Source: Diabrotica undecimpunctata (lineage: Eukaryota; Arthropoda; Insecta; Coleoptera; Chrysomelidae). From it: a stretch of 64,000 bases of DNA. The stretch is taken from assembly GCF_040954645.1 (NCBI RefSeq), contig NC_092803.1:83555417-83619416 (forward strand), written 5' to 3'. The notes beneath the pieces were generated by a model, which was given only the letters and a program-made list of their open reading frames with translations, had not been told where the DNA came from and made no database searches. This document shows, in pieces, positions 55,380-64,000 of this stretch. The first letter of the stretch is position 1. Every line of letters begins with the position of its first letter. A program made the position numbers and the translations under genes.

Positions 55380-56657
55380 CAATATGCCGATGATTTTATT
55401 GTTTATACACGTAGCAAACATCTCGACGAATTAACCAATCGTTTGAATTCAAGCACGAAACTCGTTTTAAGATCCAGTGATTTAGGGCTACAAATCTCCG
55501 CTAAAAAATCCAAAGTTATAATCTTTACCAGGCATAACATGAAACCGATGCAGAAAATTACAATAGATGGTATAGAATTTCCAGTGGATACCAATATCAA
55601 ATACTTAGGAATCACATTAGACAGAAAATTAACATAAAAACTTCATATTGAACAAATAAAGACAAAATGAAATAAAGGACTAAACTTCTTAAAATCCATT
55701 ATGCGAACTTGGTGGGGTGCAGAACCTCAAACAGCTCTAAGCTTCTATATAGCTTACATAAGATCAATAATTGATTATGGTTGTACACTTTATGGAACGC
55801 CCAATAAATCAAATCTACGTAAGCTTTATATTATACAAAACAAATCACTCAGAATATATCTGGGAGCAATGAAATCTACACCAGTTGAACCGTTAAGAGC
55901 TGAAGCAATCGAACCTCCATTAGAACTGAGAAGATTATTTTTAGCTGAAAAAATGATTATTAAGCCGCTAAAGAAAAACTCACCATTCATTAGCAGCATA
56001 TATAAGTTAAACGAATACGACCTAACTAAGCCTTTTTGGATTCATAAAAACTCTCCTCGCATTTGTGATGGATTAAGAAACGTGACCTTAAAACTACAAA
56101 TAAAGGTAGGGACCGATTACTTTGATCACTTTGTTTCCTATGATGTGAATATACCCCTTTATTCGGAGTTAGCATCATTTAATAGTATAGTCATAAATTA
56201 AATTTTAGAGGAACATCCAAACTACGTGACTATATACACTGATGGATCAAAAAACACCGAAGGTACAGGTTGCGCTTTCGTTATACCTAAACGTATACAG
56301 AAAAAATATAAGTTAAACTACAGTCGAAAAAGTATAACTACTATCAGCAGAATAAAGTTTAGTCACGCATGTTATCCAGCACATTTATTTAAAATAAAAA
56401 TACTTGAGAGTAATCTTTGTGAAGCCTGTAATAAAATCGGTGACCTGGACCACATCTTTTTTGATTGTTTAAAATATAGAGCTCAATCTAATGAGCTTTT
56501 CAGAAGACTTTTAAAATTAAACATTGAAAGCCCATATAATATATTGCATCTTCTTGCTTTAGACAGAAAAGAAATTTACGATTGTTTGCTGTCTTTCGTC
56601 AGAACAACAAATATACACATATGTCAGAACAACAAATATACCTTTGTTGATACCTAA
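55380..56657 (+). pseudogene. I-like ORF2: reverse transcriptase C-terminal half, RNase H remnant, zinc-binding end
   Basis: Begins QYADDFIVYTRSKHLDELTN, the reverse transcriptase active site, just after Gypsy-C. KYLGITLDRKLT and a stop at 55635 follow. The long frame 55701-56201 holds AYIRSIIDYGCTLYG and SLRIYLGAMKSTPVEPLRAE. The frame 56226-56657 starts an RNase H (MTIYTDGSKNTEGTGCAF). It then jumps by an in-frame deletion to SRIKFSHACYPAHLFK and the Cys/His end CEACNKIGDLDHIFFDC. The RNase H core is therefore mostly lost. The 3' UTR runs to the A-rich end near 56837. Confidence 0.85.
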
Positions 56658-56837
56658 TGTCTTTCTTTAATGTATGTATACCTATCTGTCCGAGGCCTAC
56701 CTTTTATCGTTTACAAAAATGCCCTGATCGGCCCCTGGGCGAGAAGAGTGTAATCCCGGTGTAATCCTTGTATTGTATCTGTTTTTAAAAATTTGTGTCT
56801 GCTGTGTGGGTATTTACCCTAAAGCCAATAAAAAAAA

Positions 56838-57216
56838 TGTGTTGATATCGTAGCGAGTTTGGAGTTAGACGTGAATGCTACTAAGGTTAATTTGTTTCTT
56901 ATGTAAGAATATTTTACTGGAGCGAGAATATATCAAGAACAGAACACTACTGTGAACTCTGGGATATATGGCATGCACTTGCACATTATTAAGTTATAAA
57001 TAACTCACTGAGCATTAATAATAATAATAATGTAAAATGTTTTTAGACATGAATAAATGACAATATTGTTTGATCATAAGCCCATACAATATTTTTTGCG
57101 AAATTTGATTTGTCTACTTTTGCAAGCGCAGCGACGATATTCATAACATCCGAATAACGCGACAATTAATAGAAAAAAAATATCTACTACACGTCATAAT
57201 ACGTATAAATACTTAC
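56838..57216. other. Intron DNA next to the prominin-like exon
   Basis: No feature beyond the donor site of the exon at its right edge and a short ATA-type repeat near 57018. Confidence 0.4.
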
Positions 57217-57478
57217 AAAAGCACTCCACAGCAAACTATTAGAAAAATGCCCAAAATAATCTTCAAGCACAGATCCTTTTTCTTTTCGCTGACTCTAGCT
57301 TTAGCTCCGCACAATCCACAGCATCGCAAGCAGGCAAAAATTAAACCAGATATCGGTATTAATACACATAGTAAAACGACAATTACGAAGAATGTTATCA
57401 AACCTGCGTATTGCTTTACTAAATCTGCGTAGCTAGTATTTAGATATGGACTTCCACTGCGGTCCCAACTAATCAAAT
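57217..57478 (-). CDS. Prominin-like gene, exon 1 of those visible (TM1, Cys-rich loop, TM2)
   Basis: 262 bp with acceptor TTTCTTTTTCAG and donor GTAAGTATTT on the minus strand. It encodes about 87 residues. A short extracellular part (ISWDRSGSPYLNTSYADLVK) is followed by a hydrophobic span (AGLITFFVIVVLLCVLIPIS, GLIFA), a Cys-rich basic loop (CLRCCGLCGAKARVSEKKKD), and a second span (LKIILGIFLIVCCGVL) that continues in exon 39856-40043. TM1, Cys-rich cytoplasmic loop and TM2 in this order are the hallmark of prominin (CD133) proteins, which sit in membrane protrusions, in insects for example in photoreceptor rhabdomeres. It starts with the last two bases of a codon, so at least one more 5' exon exists outside the window or unrecognised. 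Confidence 0.85.
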
Positions 57479-57555
57479 CTGAAAAAGAAAATAAGTTCAT
57501 ATTTAAATCACAACCTCTAGTAAACATTAAAAACTGATTGAGAAATAAGATAAAA

Positions 57556-58530
57556 GTGACGGTCCAATGGTCTCAGCATACAGACCAAGGGTATGGTTTA
57601 GATACGTCGATGACACTTTTGTGATTTGGGATCACGGAGTGGAAAAACTGAACGATTTCCTGTCTTATATAAACACACTACATCCAATATTCAATTTACG
57701 ATGGAAACAGAAAAAGATCAACAACTAGCTTTTCTAGATATATTAGTAAATCGAAAGGAAGGTTACTTAGGACATAAAGTGTATCGAAAACTACACATAC
57801 GTACAGATACCTAAACAGGAACTCAAATCATCATCCAAGCCAAAAACTAGGTATCATCAAAACTCTGGCGGAGAGGGTGAAGAGAATTTGTGAACCACAG
57901 CGTCTCCAAAGTGAACTTCTTCATATTGAAAAAGCGCTCACCTCCAATGGTTATACCAGAAGAGAAATACATAAAGCGATGAACAATATCTAAAGAAGAA
58001 AGGACGAAGAAACAGAATGTAAAAGCAAAGTGTTCTTGCCCTACATATCGGGGGTAACGGACAGAATTGGGCGAATACTTAAGAAAGCCAACGTAAAGAC
58101 CATTTTCAAGCCTACAAAGAAAATCAATGACTATTTAAGATCGGTGAAAGACAAACGCGACCCATTAGCAACGGCCGGAGTATATTGAATACCATGCACA
58201 TGTGGAATGGTATATGTGGGAACCACGAAAAGGCACACAAACACAAGGATAAATGAACATAAAAGCCATTGTCGTTTAGGACATATCGACAAATCTGCCG
58301 TTGCCGAACATGCTTTGGGAAGCGAAGAACATCGAATACTGTTTGAAGAAACGCAGATGCTGGACAAAACTTCACAGTACTACCCACGGTTGTATCGGGA
58401 AGCGGAGGAAATATAATAAGCACCCAAATAATTTTAATCGGATATAAGAGGGATTGAAAATTAACAAGACATGGATACCAATATTAAAATCCACAAACAC
58501 CCTTCCCGCCAAACACGAAGAAAGAAAAGC
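57556..58530 (+). pseudogene. Penelope-like element fragment (reverse transcriptase end and GIY-YIG endonuclease)
   Basis: Blocks in order: VWFRYVDDTFVIWDHGVEKL (reverse transcriptase active site YVDD); FTMETEKDQQLAFLDILVNR and LGHKVYRKLHIRTDT; a long degraded linker; then near 58140-58420 LRSVKDKRDPLATAGVY, IPCTCGMVYVGTTKRHTNTR and LGSEEHRILFEETQMLDKTS. The GVY...VYVGTT...R..EH pattern is the GIY-YIG nuclease that defines canonical Penelope-like elements. Several stops and frameshifts are present. Confidence 0.8.
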
Positions 58531-58728
58531 TACTACAAACGACGACACGCCCCCTCAAGCCGAAACCAGTGGAGGGGAGACGAGTGAGAAATATAAATAT
58601 TGCCTCCGTAGGTACAAGCGAAGCAGTAACATCTCCAGAAGATGCCAACCCCTAGTGTTGGCGAAACGTCGAGAACTAATCTCATAAGACAACGGCCTAA
58701 CAGCCCGAACAAACAGTTTAACAAGTTA

Positions 58729-59160
58729 GACGTTGTCCTCAGTGCTTCTGTACGGAGTAGACACGTGGACATTAAAGGCGGAAACTCTATCAAAACTTCA
58801 GGCTTTTGAGCTATGGTTATACAGAAGAATCCTGAAGATACCATGGACAAAGTCACCGATGAAGAAGTACTGCGGAGGATCAACACAACCGCTGATTTCT
58901 TTAACATCGTCAAGGGCAGTAAGGTGCAGTACTTGGGATATATCATAAGAAATAAAGGCAGATACGAGCTACTCCAATGCATTTTGCAAGGTAAAATTGA
59001 AGAAAAAAGGACCCCAGGACGAAGAAGAATATTCTGGCTTGCTAACCTAAGACCATGGTATAGAAAGAACTCAACACAGTTATTCCGTATAGCAAACAAC
59101 AAAGTCATCATGCCAGAATGATCGTCAACGTTCGGAGCGGACAGGCACCCTAAGAAGAAG
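58729..59160 (+). pseudogene. Non-LTR retrotransposon C-terminal fragment
   Basis: Frames read LLYGVDTWTLKAETLSKLQA, FELWLYRRILKIPWTKSP, then in another frame VTDEEVLRRINTTADFFNIV, KVQYLGYIIRNKGRYELLQC and GKIEEKRTPGRRRIFWLANL. This is the after-palm region of an endonuclease-reverse transcriptase of the kind with the LGHIMRNxxRYxLLQ signature. One frameshift lies near 58840-58860; the 5' part is absent. Confidence 0.8.
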
Positions 59161-61516
59161 GCTACATAAGTAATTTTTAATATAAACTTTGTAACATTTT
59201 TTTAATTAATATATTAAATTAATTAAAATTTAAAGACGCCGTTTCGACTAATCCTTAGTTAATCCTTTTCCGGGTTCTTTTTCATAAATTCGGTAATTGT
59301 TGTCGAACGCCCGTTGTAATGGTTTTCGGGAAAAACCTAATCTAGGAGATTTTATATTTCATCACGTTTGTAGCTAGAAGGGTACCGTTATGTTCGATGG
59401 TAGAACTTTTTACCTTCTCAGAAATACATACCTACAGAGATACATACAGAGATGTCCCTTCTTCCTTTTTTTGTAGTTGGGTAAATTTTTGCAAGAAAGT
59501 TTTACTTCTCGGTGGGCACTCGTAGAGAAAAGAACCACTTTTGGTGGGACAGTCCTTGCATAAGGACTAGATTTTACTGTATCTCTATTATCGTACCGTT
59601 CTCTGTGCATTTTCTTTATAAGTGTGTATACACTTGTTTATTTGAGTTTTTTTTATACTATATTAGATTAAATGTAGTTATAAAGTCCTTTAATGTTAAT
59701 TAAATTCAGTGTTTAATACAAGTACAGTATTAACTTCAGTGACTTAAGGCAGCAGCCATCAGGAATTACTGTAAGTTAACATAATCTTAGTTCTCCACTT
59801 ATCTGGGCGAGTAATATGGTACGGTATCATATCATCTTCTATTATCTGGACGTATCTAAAGTTCATACATGTCTTCAAATGTAGTTAAGAGTAACTACTG
59901 AATTTTACACTCAATTTAAAGAACAGTCAATATTTTGTTACGAACCAAATTCCATCAGCACTAAGAAATTTCAATAAGTAATAATTATGCACAGTTAAGT
60001 CTCAGTTTATTATTAAATAATAGTGCGAGATAGCTAATCGACTTAACCAAGTTCGGTTTGGTTAAATTTTTATGTTTTCATTTCAGTAACCTTTTTGTAT
60101 TTTTGTAAATTTAGATTTGGTTAATTTTTGTTATCTTTGGTGTTTGTTATAATTTTTATTCATTTTTTTGCTGTAATATCTCGAGATACGCCAAAACTTT
60201 ATTTGTGCATGATTGTATTATATATCTTTGTAAATGTATTTTCTAATTATATTTCTGCTTATTTTTATATGTATACCACAATTTCATAGTTGTTGGTGTA
60301 TTTTTATTACTTGTGTTGCATTCAGCAGCGTCATAATTTTGTTGTTGAATATATTGTTATTGTTTTACGTATGTATTTTATTTGTCGACTCCTAACAAAG
60401 TTTCCTGATATAACCACAACTCTGAATATTTACTTATTATATTAAATTATTATTATACTTTCGACCAGAAGAAAGATCAGGCTGATTAAGTTTCGTAGGT
60501 AAGTAGGTATAATACCTAATATACTTATTATTTGTTTATGCAGAGTGTTAACCAAATTTATTTAATAATTAACTGTTGATATCTTTTCTTGGGTTTGATC
60601 TCTGAACCTAAATATCTTTCCTTATCTCTTTTCTTTTCTAAGATTTCTTAATTTTCTCCTTAAACCCCAAAAAATTTAGTGGCGCCCTGTTCCCTATCTT
60701 ATCTTATCTTTGGTAATTTTACCCATCTATCTTTTTGTTTATTTCTGTATCTTTTCCAATATCTCTTATCGTATCTTTACTTATTTCGTCCGTTGGACCC
60801 ATTCCTGGTTCCAAAAGCTAGTTTCGAACCCAAGACTCGCTCTCCACCAACCATCTGGCTGCCGTCCGCAGTGTCTCCATTGGTGACCTTTCTAGCACCA
60901 TCTAAAAAAGGTTTCCGAGGTTACAACCTAGATTCAATAAAAACCTAGTACGGAGATTAACGATTATTAGAAAAACGTAGAGCTTAAAATAACATTGCTA
61001 TCTCTCTCTGTAACGCTTTTAAAATATACAAAACATTTAAAAGTACCTATACAGTCACAAATGTCTGGCATATTGAAAAATAAATCAAATTTTGGAAAAT
61101 TATTGTGACAAACAAGCCGTGATTAAAATTCCAATTGATTTCTAGGATAGTTACGCCTACCGTTATTAATAGACTTTTTTATGTGACTATTGTTAATTGA
61201 CTATATGTTTCAAGTTGTATTAAAAATGATAGTATTGGCATAAGAATTTTCGTTACCACTCTGCAGAGTCATTAGGATATAGTGTAACCTTATAAACATT
61301 ACACATTTGTTATTTCTCTCAACTAATTATTTGATTCCAATTTCTTATGATTTTATTCATTTTGTTAACCTTGTATTGTGTTTTAATATTTTTCTTCTAA
61401 AAATAGTTGGCGTAAAATTATGTTTAATTATTAGTCTTCAATTTAAATTTTCATTTAGTTCAGTTAAATTCTGATCTATTGTTTGTATACCCTCCTTGGA
61501 ATATTTGAACTATTTT
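59161..61516. other. Unassigned DNA; possible old LTR end with primer site near 60680
   Basis: No coding I can support. At about 60682 the sequence AATTTAGTGGCGCCCTGTT has a TGGCGCC start like many tRNA primer-binding sites, after an AT-rich LTR-like stretch. No second LTR was found, so this remains a guess. Confidence 0.3.
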
Positions 61517-61583
61517 TATTGGAAAGTAAGTCACAATTTAAGTTTAAAATAATTTAATTTTTGACGTTTCGATTTCCACTTAT
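61517..61583 (+). repeat. Partial copy of the GCTTATTCCCATT family
   Basis: AGTCACAATTTAAGTTTAAAATA with GACGTTTCGATTTCCACTT matches 61944-62000 (GCCACAATATAAGTTTAAAA, then TTCCACTTCGG). Confidence 0.6.
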
Positions 61584-61689
61584 ATAAAATTAACTAAGGA
61601 TCCAACGAAGCCGTTGGAAAACAGAATAAGTATATAGAACTAAAAAAGATACGATTTGATTTCCCGTATAGTGCCTCTACTATTCGCTT

Positions 61690-62470
61690 ATACTATTTAA
61701 AACTAAGAAAAACGCAAAATGACGATTTTCAAGGCTCAAAAACATAAGTAAAAAACATTATTTTTGAATTCACCAAGAACCTAAATTCAAATTCAAACAT
61801 GATTCTATTATTGCTCGATAAATATTTTGGCCTATTTCATTTTAAAATATTGTTTTTTAATCATTAATGAAGCGCTTGTGACAGGACGAGCGCTCGGGCT
61901 GAGGCGTGTATAAGAAAGAGAAACAATTGATATTTTAATGGGAATAAGCCACAATATAAGTTTAAAATAAATTTATTTACGTTTCAGGTTCCACTTCGGA
62001 AATCGTTCTCGAAATCCAAAACATTAATAAATTAAACAATTAAAAAAATACAATTGGCTTATTCCCATTAAAATAGTAATTGATTTAATATGCCACAAGA
62101 AAATAGCTACACAACACTAGAAAGAAACAAGATATAGCTCGCAAATTATGTAAATATGTAAATAGTATGGTAGGGCGGACGCTCATTTGTACAATGAAAA
62201 TTTAAACCTGCAAAAATTTGTACCCTAGATCTTGTTTCTCTCTCTTATATACGCCGCAACCCGAACGCCCGTCCTGTCATAAGTGCCTCATTAACGATTC
62301 AAAAACAATGTTTTAAAATGAAATAGGTCCAAACTAGTTATTGGGAAATGTTATAACAAGGTTTGAACTTAAATCTAAGTTCTTGGTGAATTCAAAAATA
62401 ATGCTTTTTACTTAAATTATTTATAACTCGAAAACGATCAAGTTTACATAAAAACTATAGGAGACTTATT
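61690..62470. repeat. Inverted-repeat element with a nested smaller MITE
   Basis: The left arm (61730-61920) and right arm (62228-62430) are inverted complements. Both contain TTTTTGAATTCACCAAGAAC, CCTATTTCATTTTAAAA and a GACAGGACGxGCG block. The spacer holds a smaller element (61930-62075) with its own ends ATTTTAATGGGAATAAGCC and the exact inverse. Confidence 0.75.
61930..62125 (+). repeat. GCTTATTCCCATT-family MITE with adjoining tail block
   Basis: ATTTTAATGGGAATAAGCC at the left and its exact inverse ending at 62073. Then ATGCCACAAGAAAATAGCT follows, as in the copy at 18838-19003. Confidence 0.75.
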
Positions 62471-63201
62471 TTCTTCAGAATGATTCAAAGAATTAAAAAA
62501 AATAGTCCCAGTCAAAAAAATTTATTTTATAAATTTGTTTAAAAAAAATGTTTAAAAAATATTTTTCGCCTGGACGACCTCTAGAACCTTATTTTGGGGT
62601 ATCTCATGAAAGTGATTATGCAAAAAAATCTCATGGGAATATTTTTCCGAACGAACCCGAGCTTTTCGCCTTGTCTATTACTGAAATTTAGTATGGAACA
62701 AACTGAACTACTACTGAAACTATAGGTATGGTGAACTGAAGGTATAGTGATTATTTAAAAATGACAGTGTACAAATATTTGGCGCCTTTTAGTCATAATC
62801 CAAAGATTTTTACATTACACCATGGTTACATTAATCTGTCAGAATCCACTATTATACTCCCAAAACTAAATAAAAATTAAACAATAGATGCATACAGCTT
62901 CTTTATTGCCAAAGGAAGCGAAACCAGTTTGTTTTGTCAACGGGAAAGTTTATGGCTACTGTTTAAGGATCTTTATTGCAATATCTTGTTCTAATACCGC
63001 GAACTAGCCCCTGTTGTAAACAGCTACTAGATGTACTTGATTTTATTGGCCTACAATTAAAATGCCACAAGAAAATAGCTTCAAAGCAATACAATTAATA
63101 CATTACTAATAAATATCGTTGAAATAACTCAAAGTTTAGAGGTTCATTTTATTTTTCCAAATAAATTAGGCAGTCATATGGCATGTCCAAATTTCATTCT
63201 A
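62471..63201. other. No gene; carries one tail block of the dispersed repeat
   Basis: 63058-63100 (ATGCCACAAGAAAATAGCTT) matches 18980 and 62089. Otherwise unassigned. Confidence 0.4.
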
Positions 63202-63986
63202 AAGGTCGTGGCATATTATCGTGCACGTTGCGTTTCCAGCACATATCGTTTCCGAAAAATATAATTTAAATGGTTTTAAATATGAACAACGCACACTGTC
63301 CGGAACATTGCGTTTCAGACATTTGTTCAGTATATTCGAACACATTATTTTACTGATGCCGACGCTGCGTAACGAGTCGAAACCGGTTTGTAAGGATAAT
63401 GTTAATTAGATACCCGTCGTTTTCCCCTTGTTGTTTATTTAGGTCTTTGTTTGATTTTGATACAGAGTATTTAAAAAAAATAATTTTCGAGGCTGTTTTT
63501 AATAGGAATTTAATAATAATTAATAGGTTTAACAATTATTTTAGAATGAATACGATTCAGTTTAAATATGTTTTAAATTTAATTTCACCTTCAGTTAAAA
63601 AACAAAATACTACATTTAACGAAGCCATACATATCAAACCAAAAAGTATTTTTAAAAAGAAGAGGTATCACTTACGTACAAAAGTCCTACTTGTTTATCA
63701 CTTCCGTGATTAATTGTCACAAAGCAATAAAACCACATGCATAAATGACAAAATAGCCTCGAAAATTATTTTTTTAAATACTCTATATCAAAATCAAATA
63801 AGTTCCTAAATAAACAACAAGGGGAGAACGACGGACATCTAACGCACATTATCCTTACCAACCGGTTACGACCTATGTCCCGGACAGTATGCGTTATTCA
63901 TATTTAAAACCATTTAAATTATATTTTTCGGAAACTAAACGCTATGTGCTGGAAACGCAACGTGCACGATAATATGACACGACCTT
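63202..63986. repeat. Large inverted repeat at the right edge
   Basis: Left arm 63202-63494 and right arm 63756-63986 are inverted complements (AAGGTCGTGGCATATTATCG, GTTGCGTTTCCAGCACATA, TTGTTGTTTATTTAGG), by eye around 90% alike. The left arm has about 60 extra bases. The loop is about 260 bp and has an ATG-less frame only. The element may continue past 64000. Confidence 0.85.
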
Positions 63987-64000
63987 AATTGTAGAGGTTA

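Larger units (their letters stand above)
45129..56837 (+). mobile_element. I-like non-LTR retrotransposon broken by two nested insertions
   Basis: Parts of one plus-strand element are spread over 11.7 kb: ORF1 (45129-46290), endonuclease (46305-46997 and a duplicate 49741-50298), reverse transcriptase (50299-51466, then 55380-56200), RNase H and C-terminal Cys/His region (56226-56657), and a 3' UTR ending in AATAAAAAAAA near 56837. An RTE-like element (46998-49740) and Gypsy-C (51467-55379) interrupt it. The presence of RNase H after the reverse transcriptase places it near the I/R1 groups. All parts carry stops or shifts. Confidence 0.85.

Noticed and set aside
60640..60960. Primer-binding site and Gag start of another LTR element
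   Set aside because: TGGCGCC is suggestive, but no LTR pair and no Gag or Pol motif could be found, so it is not called as an element.
1..64000. CRISPR array, bacterial operon, rRNA genes
   Set aside because: No regularly spaced repeats, no ribosome binding sites or rRNA-like sequence; everything points to a eukaryotic intronic and transposon landscape.

Overview
The window is AT-rich eukaryotic DNA, most likely from an insect with a large, transposon-filled genome. A beetle is plausible, but the sequence does not prove it. The evidence is canonical GT-AG splice sites, degenerate CCTAA (TTAGG-type) repeats, a mariner, BEL/Pao, Gypsy, RTE- and I-like elements, Penelope, a tRNA-derived SINE and DUF4817-type transposons. 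There are no bacterial features.

The only host gene I can support is on the minus strand. It is a prominin-like (CD133 family) five-span membrane protein. Four consecutive exons (57217-57478, 39856-40043, 27850-28014, 18189-18301) join in frame across three GT-AG introns of about 17.2, 11.8 and 9.5 kb. Together they give about 242 residues: the first two membrane segments, the cysteine-rich cytoplasmic loop between them, and part of the large extracellular loop. The N-terminal exons should lie to the right of the window. I found no further exon to the left. Nearly everything else is mobile DNA inside these introns or beside them.

Layout from left to right. 1-2910: partial BEL/Pao element (minus). 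2911-4640: giant palindrome. 5074-5373: SINE. 6165-6456: hairpin element in CCTAA-like repeats. 7754-14020: near-intact Gypsy element, called Gypsy-A here (minus), inserted beside a DUF4817-type transposase relic. 14403-22385: tyrosine-recombinase relic and several broken non-LTR elements, one inserted into another. 25352-26685: almost intact mariner. 30301-31600: two DNA-transposon relics. 31976-38287: second Gypsy element, Gypsy-B (plus), of the same lineage as Gypsy-A. 38292-38985: non-LTR tail. 43078-43310: Gypsy integrase fragment. 45129-56837: one I-like non-LTR element carrying two nested insertions, an RTE-like element (46998-49740, flanked by a 558-bp direct repeat) and a third Gypsy element, Gypsy-C (51467-55379). 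57556-59160: Penelope-like and non-LTR remnants. 61690-64000: large inverted-repeat elements.

The most interesting system is the Gypsy-A/Gypsy-B lineage. Both Gag proteins start with a SAP-like domain followed by coiled-coil repeats and a CCHC knuckle. Both elements also carry, after the integrase, a TARG1/OARD1-like macrodomain (an ADP-ribose fold) followed by a CCCH zinc finger. In Gypsy-B this module is fused in frame to Pol. In Gypsy-A it is a separate reading frame that overlaps the Pol stop. A second unusual point is Gypsy-C: the bases just after its 5' LTR are a perfect 17-nt reverse complement of a stretch inside the LTR, which suggests Tf1-style self-priming instead of tRNA priming.
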